A DNA stretch of 64,000 nucleotides from Mobiluncus massiliensis (GCF_949769255.1 NZ_OX458329.1:1612001-1676000); one strand, 5' to 3'; positions 20,278-29,815 are shown, counted from the stretch's first letter. Numbers and translations: made by a program. Notes: a model not told the origin generated them from the sequence alone.

Positions 20278-21933
20278 GTGCGCGCCAAAGGACGACTAAA
20301 CGCAACGATAATCGCAGGCGCCCTGATTCTCGGCGGCGCTTACGTCGGTGCTGACGGAGCGGACTTGGTGCCAGGTATTTTGACCTTCAAACCACCTCTC
20401 CCCCGAGTGGTTCCATTCCCTGACTCCCCCGCAGTCAACCCCGAACCTACCGAGATTCCTCTCTTTGCCAAATCCACCGATTTCGATGCCAATACATATA
20501 AAACCCTAGTGCGCCAATTCGCCACGGATTACCGCCTCGCCAACGCGAAACTCTCCTTCTGGGTAGGCGACAGGGATGGTGTGGAACTCGCCTCTTATGA
20601 GCCCCAAAGCGCGCTGACCGCTGCTTCTACGACAAAACTTCTCACCGCGGTGGCGGCGCTGCACGAATTCGGCCCCGAGGCGCGAGCTCGCACGGTAGTG
20701 GCCTGGGATAACGATAAGCGCAAGCTGTTTTTAATCGGCGGCGGCGATGCGCTGCTGGGGTTGGGGGCGGACTCACCACGTTCCATAAAAGGCTACGCCG
20801 GCCTAGACACTCTCGCGACTGACACGATAGTGGCACTTTCCTCCCAAACTCCAGGGAAATCTGAACATCATGAGGCCTCCCCTACCAATAAATCGGTGGC
20901 CTCGAGCACGAACTCACCGGCCTCTGGGAACAATGCCCCCACGGGCAGCCTGTTGAATGGAAAGCCCTACACGTTAGTGTTAGACACCTCCTGGTTCGGC
21001 TCTGAAACAGCCTCCCCATTTTGGCGTGAGGGAGACAACCGCTGGGTCGGCCCGATTCAAGGCATGGCCATCAATACCGGTCTGGTCGACCCGAACTCTG
21101 ACAATGGATATCACCCGGATGCCGCACAGGTTGTAGGTCAGGCATTTGCCGAGGCCTTGAATCGTTTAGGCGGGGCAGGACCAGCCAAAATCGAGGTAGG
21201 AAAATCTGGTTTGGCCTCGAATAAGCTCCTGGACCCGCTCTCCGAGCTACCGCAAATCGCTACTGAGGTTTCCACCAGTCACGGTCCGACCCCGATTGCC
21301 TACGCACAAGGGGCCCCGCTCGCCCAGGTGGAACGGCAAATGTTAAAGGTTTCGGATAATACTTTGGCTGAAAGCCTTGGAAGGCTGGTAGCGCTGCACC
21401 GTAAGGCAAAACCGACCTTCGCTGCCTCCGGGGCGGCGGTCATGGATTCGCTACGGGAATTGGGCTTGGACTTGGGCGAAACTGAGCTGAAAGGCTGCTC
21501 GGGGCTGGCTTATGACACCCGGATACCTGCCCGAGTTTTAGCGGATGCGGTGCGGTTATCAATGAGTAAAGACCATCCCGAACTGCATTCTGTTACTGCC
21601 AATGTCCCGGTAGCCGGGGCGGATGGCACTCTGGAACACGTTTACCAGGGCACTTTTGCCGCGGGAGTGGTTCGCGGCAAAACCGGCACGTTGGGAATTA
21701 CGAATTCTCTGGCAGGGACATTCGTGCGCAATAACCAGGAGTTCGTCTATGCCCTGGTCATCTCTGGTTACCCGGAATCTCAGGGCGGACCCAGTATTCA
21801 AGCTAAACAGATGTTTATCAACGGTTTGCTCGGCGCGACGACCTCTTTCTCTAACGTCGACCCAAAGAGCCAGCCGTCCACCCCTGCTCCAAATGCCCCC
21901 GCGCCGGCGAATCCGGCTGCTCCCGTCGACTAA
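20278..21933 (+). CDS. dacB: D-alanyl-D-alanine carboxypeptidase/endopeptidase (PBP4 type)
   Basis: The 551-residue exported enzyme belongs to peptidase family S13. It has an N-terminal signal or anchor (about 10-30), the SxxK active site ASTTKLLTAVAAL near residue 117, the SxN motif VSDNTLAES, and KTGTLG near the C-terminus. It trims peptidoglycan cross-links outside the cell. The C-terminal tail is Pro/Ala-rich. The GTG start has AAGGGGG four bases upstream. Between SxxK and SxN is the usual S13 insertion, here with a Ser/Asn-rich low-complexity loop (about 195-220). Confidence 0.92.
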   Translation: MRAKGRLNATIIAGALILGGAYVGADGADLVPGILTFKPPLPRVVPFPDSPAVNPEPTEIPLFAKSTDFDANTYKTLVRQFATDYRLANAKLSFWVGDRDGVELASYEPQSALTAASTTKLLTAVAALHEFGPEARARTVVAWDNDKRKLFLIGGGDALLGLGADSPRSIKGYAGLDTLATDTIVALSSQTPGKSEHHEASPTNKSVASSTNSPASGNNAPTGSLLNGKPYTLVLDTSWFGSETASPFWREGDNRWVGPIQGMAINTGLVDPNSDNGYHPDAAQVVGQAFAEALNRLGGAGPAKIEVGKSGLASNKLLDPLSELPQIATEVSTSHGPTPIAYAQGAPLAQVERQMLKVSDNTLAESLGRLVALHRKAKPTFAASGAAVMDSLRELGLDLGETELKGCSGLAYDTRIPARVLADAVRLSMSKDHPELHSVTANVPVAGADGTLEHVYQGTFAAGVVRGKTGTLGITNSLAGTFVRNNQEFVYALVISGYPESQGGPSIQAKQMFINGLLGATTSFSNVDPKSQPSTPAPNAPAPANPAAPVD

Positions 21934-21976
21934 AACAGCTGCATCCCACATTCTGAAATACTGCTTTCGCTTTTTG

Positions 21977-22001
21977 GCTGCGAGATTGCTACAATCGCAG
22001 C
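21977..22001 (+). other. Hairpin overlapping the met promoter
   Basis: GCTGCGA (21977-21983) pairs perfectly with TCGCAGC (21995-22001), and TTG/CAA extends the stem after a two-base bulge. The -10 box TACAAT lies inside it, so at DNA level the inverted repeat could be an operator. Confidence 0.4.
21990..21995 (+). promoter_or_regulatory. -10 box of the methionine operon leader
   Basis: TACAAT (21990-21995) is followed after six bases by an ATG at 22002. Transcription would begin at about 22002, just ahead of the structured leader. Confidence 0.5.
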
Positions 22002-22025
22002 ATGACTAAACGAATGCCTCGCTGA
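22002..22025 (+). CDS. Possible leaderless seven-codon leader peptide (MTKRMPR)
   Basis: ATG at 22002 starts a seven-codon frame ending in TGA at 22023. It stands six bases behind the -10 box TACAAT, the same geometry as three other leaderless-looking starts in this window. It contains two Met codons. The frame overlaps the 5' strand of P1 and the start of P2 of the leader fold, so its translation would compete with folding. It could equally be a chance reading frame. Confidence 0.25.
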   Translation: MTKRMPR

Positions 22026-22161
22026 CGTGCACGTCAGCCTCTAAACGTCCAGCGCCACGTCCGGTGCTGAGCATTCGTATCTCCATGTTCCTGCGTGCCC
22101 GTCAGAGTCAAAATCTTTGGGACAAGTTTGTACAGCCATAACTCACGCAAAGGAAACTACG
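22002..22161 (+). promoter_or_regulatory. Candidate riboswitch in the methionine operon leader
   Basis: The leader can fold into a three-way junction. P1 is ACGAATGC (22010-22017) with GCATTCGT (22071-22078). P2 is GCTGACG/CGTCAGC (22021-22038). P3 is CAGCGCC/GGTGCTG (22050-22069). Downstream, 22088-22097 pairs with 22144-22155 and hides the metY ribosome site AAAGGA. Alternatively, 22022-22033 (5' part of P2) pairs with 22094-22105 in 11 of 12 positions, which breaks both P2 and the sequestering helix. Two exclusive folds are what a translational riboswitch needs. SAM is the likely ligand from context, and the class is unassigned. Confidence 0.6.
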
Positions 22162-23535
22162 ATGTCTAAAACCACTATTGGACCCAACTGGGTCGACCAC
22201 CCCGAATGGGGTTTCGATACTCTGCAAATTCATGCAGGCTACACCGGCGATCCGACCACCGGCACGCAAACGGTGCCGATTTATGCCACGAACGCGTTTC
22301 ACTTCCCAAGTGTGGAATCGGCGGCTGCCCGTTTTGCTTTGCAAGAGCTGGGACCGATTTATTCCCGCCTGGGTAATCCCACCAACGATGCTTTGGAAGC
22401 TCGGATCGCTGCGCTGGAAGGCGGGGTCGGGGCGATTGCCACCGGATCGGGTCAAGCTGCCATCACGCTAACTATTTTGACTTTGGCTTCGAAAGGTCAA
22501 AATGTGGTGGCCTCAAATTCGATTTACGGGGGCACTTTCAACCTTTTGGGCCATACTTTAGAACGCCTCGGCATCGAAGTGCGTTTTGTTGACGATCCTC
22601 GTGACATTAGCCAGTGGGCGGATCGCACGGACGCGAACACGGCGGCCTACTACGGGGAGCTGGTACCCAATCCGCAAGGCGACGTACTAGATCTCGAACC
22701 ATTAGCCCAAACCGCACACCGAGCCGGGGTTCCACTCATTGTCGACAATACGGTGCCTACCCCTTACCTGTGCCGTCCCATCGAGTTCGGGGCGGATATC
22801 GTAGTGCATTCCGCCACCAAGTACCTGGGCGGACACGGGTCAGCCATGCTCGGTATCGTGGTTGATTCCGGCCGCTTCGATTACGCTGCGGCGAAAGCGG
22901 CCCCACGTTTCCCCGGTTTCAACACTCCCGACCCTTCCTATCACGGGGTTGTTTATGCCCGCGATTTCGGTGTTCAGGGCGCATTGGGGGCGAACCTGGC
23001 ATTTATTTTGAAAGCGCGTGTCGAAGGCCAGCGGGACTTGGGCTTCGTGGCTTCACCTTTCGCGGTGTGGACAGTCGGACTGGGAGTGGATACGTTGAGC
23101 CTGCGGATGGAGCGCCACATTGCCAACACTCGTCTGGTTGCTGAATTCCTGGAGTCTCAGGTGGGCGCGGGCTTAGTGGAGACGGTGCGGTGGTCCTCGC
23201 TACCTTCCTCCCCGTTCTATGCCCTGGCCCAAAAATATACCCCGAAGGGGTGCGGTTCCCTGTTGAACTTCGATTTGGCCGGAGGCCTACAGGCCGGTAA
23301 AGCATTTATCAATTCCCTGGAATTACTGGCAAATGTCGCTAATATCGGAGATGTGCGTTCCTTGGCGATTCACCCGGCTTCCACCACTCATGCTCAGCTA
23401 ACTACAGCCGAACTGTTGGCGCAGGGCATCACGCCCGGTACCGTCAGGCTGTCGATTGGCACCGAAGACCCCAAGGATATTTTGGCTGACATTGAGCTCG
23501 GTCTGGCCGCGGCACGGCAAGCGAATGCCGCGTAA
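22162..23535 (+). CDS. metY: O-acetylhomoserine aminocarboxypropyltransferase (sulfhydrylase)
   Basis: The 457-residue PLP enzyme makes homocysteine from O-acetylhomoserine and sulfide. It has the Cys/Met-metabolism fold: QTVPIYATNAFHF, YSRLGNPTNDALEARIAALE, and the PLP lysine in VVHSATKYLGGHG. The length and the C-terminal GTVRLSIGTEDPKDILADIE fit MetY rather than MetB/MetC. I placed the start at 22162, with AAAGGA eight bases upstream. It leads the operon with metF, metE and metX, so the substrate made by MetX is used here. Its ribosome site can be masked by the leader RNA. Confidence 0.95.
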   Translation: MSKTTIGPNWVDHPEWGFDTLQIHAGYTGDPTTGTQTVPIYATNAFHFPSVESAAARFALQELGPIYSRLGNPTNDALEARIAALEGGVGAIATGSGQAAITLTILTLASKGQNVVASNSIYGGTFNLLGHTLERLGIEVRFVDDPRDISQWADRTDANTAAYYGELVPNPQGDVLDLEPLAQTAHRAGVPLIVDNTVPTPYLCRPIEFGADIVVHSATKYLGGHGSAMLGIVVDSGRFDYAAAKAAPRFPGFNTPDPSYHGVVYARDFGVQGALGANLAFILKARVEGQRDLGFVASPFAVWTVGLGVDTLSLRMERHIANTRLVAEFLESQVGAGLVETVRWSSLPSSPFYALAQKYTPKGCGSLLNFDLAGGLQAGKAFINSLELLANVANIGDVRSLAIHPASTTHAQLTTAELLAQGITPGTVRLSIGTEDPKDILADIELGLAAARQANAA

Positions 23536-23568
23536 CTGGATGAAACTATCTCTCGCTTAGGAAAACCG

Positions 23569-24588
23569 ATGACTATCAAAGACCTCTACGCGGCTCACCG
23601 CCCCGCGCTATCGCCTCCCGGTGAGGCTGGCTCTGCCCCTCGCGGGGACGGGTCAGGACGAGACTTGCGGGTATCGTACGAGCTGTATCCGCCGCGCAAT
23701 GCCCGCCCGACTTCCCAGGCCTGGGCAGGCATAGACCGGCTTTTAGATTCTCGTCCCGATTACGTCTCTGTAACTTTTGGAACGAGTGGTACAACACCGG
23801 ATGCTTCACAATCCGTCCTTTGGCATGCTTTGAAGCGTTCGGGGCGGCCTGTCCTGGCTCATCTGACCTGCGTGGGGAAAACCCGCGCCAAGCTGGTGGG
23901 AATCATTCAAGACATGATGGACTTAGGAGTGCGCGATTTCCTCGCACTGCGCGGGGATGAGGCACCGGAGGATGCGCCAGGAGAATCGGAGTCGGGCGAA
24001 TTTGACCGAGCGTTCCAACTTGTGCAGCTGATTCGAGAGGTTTCCGCTGATTACCTCGGGGACGAACACGCCGTCAGTATCGCGGTGGCTGCCTATCCGG
24101 CGGGAAGCATTCAGACCCGCACGGATGCGGTTCAGGCTCTGGTGCAAAAGCAGGCGGCCGGCGCTGATTTTGCTATCACTCAAGTGTTTTACCAAGCCAA
24201 GGACTATGCCGAGTTGGTTCAGTCAGCAACGTACCAGGGCGTGACGATACCCATTGTTCCGGGAATCATTCCGTTTACAGATGTGCACCGTCTCCAGCGT
24301 CTCGAGGGTCTCACCGGGGTACCGGTGCCGGAAAAGATTATGACCTTAGCTAATATCGCCGATCCTGCCGAGAGAATCTTGGAGAGCCTGGGTGCCACCC
24401 TGGATTTCGTCAACGACCTCATCGAAGCCAACGCGCCCGGTATTCACTTTTACACGTTTAACCGACCCCGGCCCGTCTTGGACTTGGTGGAACACCTGCG
24501 TTCTCGCGGATTTGCCCACGTGGACCAGGAAGATTCGCACGACCTGCTCGGCCTGATGAACGCCGCCATGCACCGCATCTCTCCCTGA
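23569..24588 (+). CDS. metF: Methylenetetrahydrofolate reductase
   Basis: The 339-residue flavoenzyme reduces 5,10-methylene-THF to 5-methyl-THF, the methyl donor for MetE next door. It shows the TIM-barrel start VSYELYPPRNA, YVSVTFGTSG, HLTCVGKTRAKL, FLALRGDE, GADFAITQVFYQ and GIHFYTFNR. The N-terminal 35 residues (Pro/Gly-rich) precede the conserved domain. It follows metY by 33 bp, with AGGAAA before the ATG. Confidence 0.95.
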   Translation: MTIKDLYAAHRPALSPPGEAGSAPRGDGSGRDLRVSYELYPPRNARPTSQAWAGIDRLLDSRPDYVSVTFGTSGTTPDASQSVLWHALKRSGRPVLAHLTCVGKTRAKLVGIIQDMMDLGVRDFLALRGDEAPEDAPGESESGEFDRAFQLVQLIREVSADYLGDEHAVSIAVAAYPAGSIQTRTDAVQALVQKQAAGADFAITQVFYQAKDYAELVQSATYQGVTIPIVPGIIPFTDVHRLQRLEGLTGVPVPEKIMTLANIADPAERILESLGATLDFVNDLIEANAPGIHFYTFNRPRPVLDLVEHLRSRGFAHVDQEDSHDLLGLMNAAMHRISP

Positions 24589-24680
24589 GCTCCGTTGCTC
24601 GATAAACCCGGCAGACCGAACCAAACCGAACTTAACAAAGAAAAACATACATTCGAACCTATTGAAGGGATTTATAGAAA

Positions 24681-26996
24681 ATGACTGAAAAGCAGCCTTT
24701 TCCCGCCGCGACCGTAGCGGGTTACCCCCGGATTGGCGCAAACCGCGAACTGAAGCGAAGCCTGGAGCACTACTGGGCTCAAAAAATCGACCGCGCCACC
24801 TTCGACACCCAGATAAAACAACAGTTGGCGAACCGTATCAGCCACCTGAAAGACTTGGGATTGAACGAACCGGGGGCCAATCCTGCAGACTTTGTCCTCT
24901 ACGACCAGGTTTTGACCCTGACTTGTGCCCTAGGGGCGGTACCCCAGCGTTTTGGTAACCTGGTACGCCCCGACGGCTCCCTGGACGTGGACGGAGAGTT
25001 CACCCTAGCCCGGGGCATTGATGATAAACCCGCTTTGGAAATGACTAAGTGGTTCGACACGAATTATCACTACCTGGTCCCCGAAATCGGCCCGTACACT
25101 CAGATTTCCGCCGTAGCCAATCCGTGGCTGGAACAGGTGAAGGCCGGGGGTAGTGCAGTGCGTCCGGTCCTCACCGGTCCGGTTACCTATCTGTTGGGAG
25201 CGAAAGCCAGCGCGGACGCCCCCGCTCATTTCCATCCCCTGAAACGACTGGACGCGGTATTGGCTGGATTCGAGGTTTTCCTGAGCCAGTTCGCGGCGGC
25301 CGGAGTAACTTGGGTTCAGTTTGACGAGCCGGCTTTGGTGTGTGACACCTGGTCGACTTCCCGCGAGGAAGTGCTGGCGGCAGCTCGTAAAACCTATGAA
25401 TTCCTGAGCAAATTGACCAATCGTCCCCAAATTTTTGTCAACGCCCCGTACGGATCGTTGGGCCTCGATGGGCTAAACGTGCTGAGCGCCACCGATGTGG
25501 AAGCCATCGGCCTGGACCTAGTCGCCGGCCCGGTACCCAGCCGCGAGGACCTACAGGCCCTCGGAGACAAAACCCTGGTGGCGGGCATCGTTTCCGGTCG
25601 CAACGTGTGGCGTACCGACTTGCGTCAGGCTCTCGAGACTTTGCAAGCAATTCACCAGGTCGTTCCGAACCTCAGTGTGTCGACCTCGACTTCGCTACAG
25701 CATGTCCCTCACGATGCGACCAAAGAAACGTCCCTGGACCCGCAAGTGCGTTCCTGGTTGGCTTTTGCGGACCAAAAGATTGCCGAGGTACAGACCTTGG
25801 CGCGCGGCTTGGCGGATCCCGATTCCATCACCGCTGAGCTGGCGGAAAATGCCGAAATCTTGGCTTCCCGCGCCAACCATCCGGGAGTGAAACGTGCCGA
25901 GGTGCGTGAGGCTACCGCGGCCGTGACGGCTGCCGACCGGACTCGCGCCCCTTATCCGCAGCGTTTGGCGGCACAAGCGGAGATTTTGCAGTTACCGTTG
26001 CTGCCCACCACCACGATTGGTTCTTTCCCGCAAACCACCGAGATTCGCCAGGCGCGAGCCGCTTTCCGCCGCCACGAAATCAACGAAGCTCAATATGATG
26101 AGGAAATCCGCAATGAGATTGCTCGGGTGGTGAAGCTGCAGGAAGATCTCGGTTTGGACGTGCTGGTACACGGGGAAGCTGAACGCAATGACATGGTGCA
26201 GTTCTTCGCCGAAAACCTGGAAGGTTTCGCCACCACGGAGCACGGCTGGGTACAGTCCTACGGCTCGCGCTGCACTCGACCCTCGATCTTGTGGGGGGAC
26301 ATCGCACGTTCCCACCCGATAACGGTTGAGTGGTCCACTTATGCCCAATCCCTCACCGTAAAGCCGATGAAAGGGATGCTGACGGGCCCTGTCACCATCA
26401 TGGCGTGGTCTTTTGTCCGTGACGATGAGTCTCGGGCGGAGGTCGCGGATCAACTGGGGTTGGCGCTGCGAGCCGAAATCGCTGACCTCAATACGGCTGG
26501 AATCAAGATTGTGCAGGTGGATGAACCGGCAATCCGCGAGCTGTTGCCGCTGCGCGCAGCGGGACGGGAGAAGTATTTGCAGTGGTCCGTGGGAGCTTTC
26601 CGCCTGGCCACCGGCGGGGCTCCTAAAGAGCTACAAATCCATACTCACCTGTGCTATTCCGAGTTCAACGTGGTGGTGGACGCGATTGATCATCTGGATG
26701 CGGACGTCACTTCGATTGAGGCCAGTCGTTCCAAGATGGACATTTTGCCGGCTGTACACGAGCACGGTTTCGAACGTGGACTGGGACCGGGAATTTGGGA
26801 TATTCACTCGCCCCGGGTGCCGAAACTCGATGAGGAAGTGGGGCTGCTGGAAAAGGCTGTCGCCGCTTTGGACCCCCACCAAGTTTGGGTCAACCCGGAC
26901 TGCGGGTTGAAAACCCGCGCCTACCCCGAAACGGTGGCCACCTTAGAGAACTTGGTCGGAGCCGCGAGGGCGGTGCGCGCGAAGCTCGAAGCCTGA
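24681..26996 (+). CDS. metE: Cobalamin-independent methionine synthase
   Basis: The 771-residue enzyme transfers a methyl group from 5-methyl-THF-polyglutamate to homocysteine. The N-terminal half begins VAGYPRIGANRELKRSLE. The catalytic half begins LPTTTIGSFPQTTEIRQAR and contains HGEAERNDMVQFF and IHTHLCYSEFN, with zinc ligands His and Cys there and in NPDCGLKTR near the end. It is full length. The 92-bp gap after metF shows no cobalamin riboswitch, which fits control through the operon leader. Confidence 0.97.
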   Translation: MTEKQPFPAATVAGYPRIGANRELKRSLEHYWAQKIDRATFDTQIKQQLANRISHLKDLGLNEPGANPADFVLYDQVLTLTCALGAVPQRFGNLVRPDGSLDVDGEFTLARGIDDKPALEMTKWFDTNYHYLVPEIGPYTQISAVANPWLEQVKAGGSAVRPVLTGPVTYLLGAKASADAPAHFHPLKRLDAVLAGFEVFLSQFAAAGVTWVQFDEPALVCDTWSTSREEVLAAARKTYEFLSKLTNRPQIFVNAPYGSLGLDGLNVLSATDVEAIGLDLVAGPVPSREDLQALGDKTLVAGIVSGRNVWRTDLRQALETLQAIHQVVPNLSVSTSTSLQHVPHDATKETSLDPQVRSWLAFADQKIAEVQTLARGLADPDSITAELAENAEILASRANHPGVKRAEVREATAAVTAADRTRAPYPQRLAAQAEILQLPLLPTTTIGSFPQTTEIRQARAAFRRHEINEAQYDEEIRNEIARVVKLQEDLGLDVLVHGEAERNDMVQFFAENLEGFATTEHGWVQSYGSRCTRPSILWGDIARSHPITVEWSTYAQSLTVKPMKGMLTGPVTIMAWSFVRDDESRAEVADQLGLALRAEIADLNTAGIKIVQVDEPAIRELLPLRAAGREKYLQWSVGAFRLATGGAPKELQIHTHLCYSEFNVVVDAIDHLDADVTSIEASRSKMDILPAVHEHGFERGLGPGIWDIHSPRVPKLDEEVGLLEKAVAALDPHQVWVNPDCGLKTRAYPETVATLENLVGAARAVRAKLEA

Positions 26997-27026
26997 ACCT
27001 GAAAACCGTAGACCATAAGGATAGCG

Positions 27027-28160
27027 ATGCCGCAAACCAGTGAGTTGATACCGGTCAGTGGGGCTTGGAAACCCACTGACCCCAAGGGAAATCGTCAGTT
27101 CGCCGCTCTGGGGATGCTGAAGCTCGAGGGCGGGTCTGCGCTGCCGGGCGCCCGGCTCGCCTTTGAAACTTTCGGCACTTTGAATGCGGACAAGTCCAAC
27201 GCTATCCTCATCAATCACGCCCTCACCGGAGATTCTCATGTGTACGGTGAAGCCGGGCCGGGCCACGTTACACCAGGATGGTGGAACGAAGTCGTCGGGC
27301 CCGGCGCCGCAGTGGATACGAATCGGTGGTTTGTGGTTTGTCCCAATGTGTTAGGCGGTTGTCAAGGTTCTACCGGCCCCGCTACTTTGGCTCCGAACGG
27401 GCGAGCCTGGGGGTCACGCTTTCCCCTGCTGACGACTCGCGATCAGGTGGCGGCGGAAAAAATCCTCATGGATCAGCTCGGTATTCCCCGCTGGTTTGCG
27501 GTCATCGGATGTTCGCACGGGGGACACCGGGCACTGGAGTGGGCAGTGACTTATCCCGAGCAGGTGGAGCGGCTGGTGGCGGTGGCTACCGGCTGCGCCA
27601 CCACCGCTGAACAGGCCGCTTGGTGCCATGTACAGATGCACGTGCTGGAGCTGGATACGAATTTTCGTAACGGGGACTACTATGATAATCCCCCTGGTCA
27701 GGGGCCGTTCCGGGGGTTGGCTTTGGCGCGGGAGGTCGCGCACACTACCTATCGCAGCCCCAAGGAACTGCAGGAGCGGTTCGGGCGCGATCCGGGTTAT
27801 CGCGAAGATCCGCTTTCGGGAGGCCGTTTAGCGGTGCAGTCTTACCTGGACTATCACGGGGTGAAGCTGGCGAAACGGTTTGACGCCGGGTCCTACCGGG
27901 TGTTGACTCGCTCGATGCTGACTCACGACGTGGGGCGAGGCCGGGGCGGATTAGAAGTCGCGCTCTCCCGGGTACAGGCTCGTGTCCTGGCCCTGGGAGT
28001 GGACTCTGACCGTCTGTTTTACCCTTCCCAAACGCAGCAGCTGGCTAGATTGACCCGGCACAGTGAGGCGGTCATAATTCATTCCGATTCCGGCCACGAT
28101 GGTTTCTTAATTGAAAACGAACCTGTCGGTCAGGCCATCGGTGAGTTCCTCGCCGCATAG
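27027..28160 (+). CDS. metX: Homoserine O-acetyltransferase
   Basis: The 377-residue alpha/beta hydrolase-fold enzyme acetylates homoserine, giving the substrate of MetY. Motifs are ILINHALTGDSHVYG, the nucleophile elbow GCSHGGHRALEWAV with the catalytic Ser, GVDSDRLFYP with the Asp, and SDSGHDGFLIE with the His. Many family members read GGSMGG at the elbow, so CSHGG is a variant that keeps GxSxGG. It closes the met operon, 30 bp after metE. Confidence 0.95.
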   Translation: MPQTSELIPVSGAWKPTDPKGNRQFAALGMLKLEGGSALPGARLAFETFGTLNADKSNAILINHALTGDSHVYGEAGPGHVTPGWWNEVVGPGAAVDTNRWFVVCPNVLGGCQGSTGPATLAPNGRAWGSRFPLLTTRDQVAAEKILMDQLGIPRWFAVIGCSHGGHRALEWAVTYPEQVERLVAVATGCATTAEQAAWCHVQMHVLELDTNFRNGDYYDNPPGQGPFRGLALAREVAHTTYRSPKELQERFGRDPGYREDPLSGGRLAVQSYLDYHGVKLAKRFDAGSYRVLTRSMLTHDVGRGRGGLEVALSRVQARVLALGVDSDRLFYPSQTQQLARLTRHSEAVIIHSDSGHDGFLIENEPVGQAIGEFLAA

Positions 28161-28285
28161 GACACCGCGCTGACTCTTGATGGTTTATCCGGGAAACCCT
28201 GCTAGGTTGCATTTCAGCTGTGCCGCTTACACCGCGGATACCTTGAGAAATCAGCCATTCACCCGCCGCGACACGCGAGGCACGT

Positions 28286-28291
28286 TAGAAT
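28286..28291 (+). promoter_or_regulatory. -10 box, probable leaderless start of the hydrolase gene
   Basis: TAGAAT (28286-28291) stands six bases before the ATG at 28298, and no ribosome site is present. The 137-bp gap after metX therefore probably holds a separate promoter. Confidence 0.45.
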
Positions 28292-28297
28292 TCGAGA

Positions 28298-29764
28298 ATG
28301 CGATACCTTCCTGATGTACTGGGTCCCGGATTCGGCGCCGCTAAACTCCAGTTGGAACCTGATCAGATTTCCCCGCGTTCCGCTACCCTGGTGCGCTACA
28401 CTCCAGCTGAGGATCCAAAATCACAGCTACCCGACCGCATAGTCCCGGTCAACGTGAAACCTGGCGGGGGGCCCAACCAGGGCAGTTTCCGGATTCTTCC
28501 GCCCTCAGCCAGCCCGCAGCAGCGCACAGGCAGCAACTCTCAGTCTGACGTTTCCGCACGGTGGGATGATTCACCCGCCCGAAACCTGGATTACCTGCAG
28601 GATTACTTAACTCCAGAGCTGCGGGGTCGCGAAATTGAAGTTCTTGACGAGCTTGATGCACCCTCAGCTCCGCAATTTATCGCCGTCTATGTCCACGGGT
28701 GGAATGACTATTTTTATCAAGCTCATCTAGCCCGGATGATGACCCATTTGGGCGCCGCCATTTACGGGATTGACCTGCACCGTTATGGTCGAAATATGCC
28801 GCGACGCTCCGGCTTAATTCCTTTCAACTGCTACGAGGACGATTACACAACCTATGACCGGGAGCTGGATTGGGCCATCGCCACGGCTCGCCAGGAACAC
28901 CCTGATTTGCCCGTAGTCGTGATGGCCCATTCCAACGGTGGTGCCGTAGTTTCCGGATGGGCGTCACGCCACCACGATGCCTATGACGGTCTCATCTTTA
29001 TTTCTCCATGGGTGGTGCAAGACGTCTCCGGAATCCCCGCCGGCAATACTGTAAGCACCGTCATTTCCAAATATTTGAAGGGGCTGCACGTACCGATGCT
29101 TGGCCCAGGTTCTACGGTTTACCAGGATTCTTTGGCCGGATATGCCACGATTGGTTCTCCCCTGCCCCGCCGCTTGGTTCCCTTTGGCAATGATCCGGCC
29201 GTGTGCGGCTGGGTCACAAACCCGCAGTGGCGCATTATTGACGGAGCACCGATTCTATTTGGATGGCTCTCTGCCATCCTCAGCACCCAGCAATGGCTGG
29301 TGGATCATGCTCGTTTTTCCAACCAACCGGTCCTCTGCCTGACCGCAGCGCATGACCCGGATGCTTTTTATCATCCCGAGATTGCCCGAATTGACTCTCT
29401 GATGGCTAAAAAGTGGCAGGCTGCCGGGAAGACGCCGCTGCGCCGGAACCTAGAAAAGCGCCGTCTTTACCTGTCAACCATGTCAAGACATATTCGTGAG
29501 CGTGACAACAGTTCTGAGTGGGGATACTCTTATAAAACTGCCTTGGTGGACTGGACTGAGGCGGCGCGCCATACTGACACGGTATTGAATGGAAATCTCA
29601 TCGAAGATCGGATTAATACCCTTTACGGTCGGGTGGGCGGCGGATTAACGCTGCAACAGATGTCCGGTTTGCACGATTTAACACTGTCCCAGCCTCTGGA
29701 ACGTGCCGAGTTTTTCGCGGAAGTGGCGGCTTGGATTTCTCACTCCGGCATCCTAAATAAATAA
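28298..29764 (+). CDS. Alpha/beta hydrolase (serine hydrolase family)
   Basis: The 488-residue soluble protein has an unusual N-terminal region of about 120 residues, partly disordered, followed by an alpha/beta hydrolase domain. Visible are VYVHGWNDYFYQ (oxyanion segment), GIDLHRYGRN, the nucleophile elbow VVMAHSNGGAVV, VLCLTAAHDPDAFYHP as the acid loop and LHDLTLSQP as the His loop. It resembles monoacylglycerol-lipase or S33-type hydrolases, but the substrate is unknown. It lies between the met and feo operons and is convergent with the feo genes. Confidence 0.8.
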   Translation: MRYLPDVLGPGFGAAKLQLEPDQISPRSATLVRYTPAEDPKSQLPDRIVPVNVKPGGGPNQGSFRILPPSASPQQRTGSNSQSDVSARWDDSPARNLDYLQDYLTPELRGREIEVLDELDAPSAPQFIAVYVHGWNDYFYQAHLARMMTHLGAAIYGIDLHRYGRNMPRRSGLIPFNCYEDDYTTYDRELDWAIATARQEHPDLPVVVMAHSNGGAVVSGWASRHHDAYDGLIFISPWVVQDVSGIPAGNTVSTVISKYLKGLHVPMLGPGSTVYQDSLAGYATIGSPLPRRLVPFGNDPAVCGWVTNPQWRIIDGAPILFGWLSAILSTQQWLVDHARFSNQPVLCLTAAHDPDAFYHPEIARIDSLMAKKWQAAGKTPLRRNLEKRRLYLSTMSRHIRERDNSSEWGYSYKTALVDWTEAARHTDTVLNGNLIEDRINTLYGRVGGGLTLQQMSGLHDLTLSQPLERAEFFAEVAAWISHSGILNK

Positions 29765-29815
29765 GCAAATCTGTTTCCAAACGCTTATTACCTGGATTGA
29801 TATCCCTATTTAAAG

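Noticed and set aside
24589-24680. Cobalamin riboswitch before metE
   Set aside because: The 92-bp gap is too short and A-rich, with no B12-box-like sequence or stable stem.
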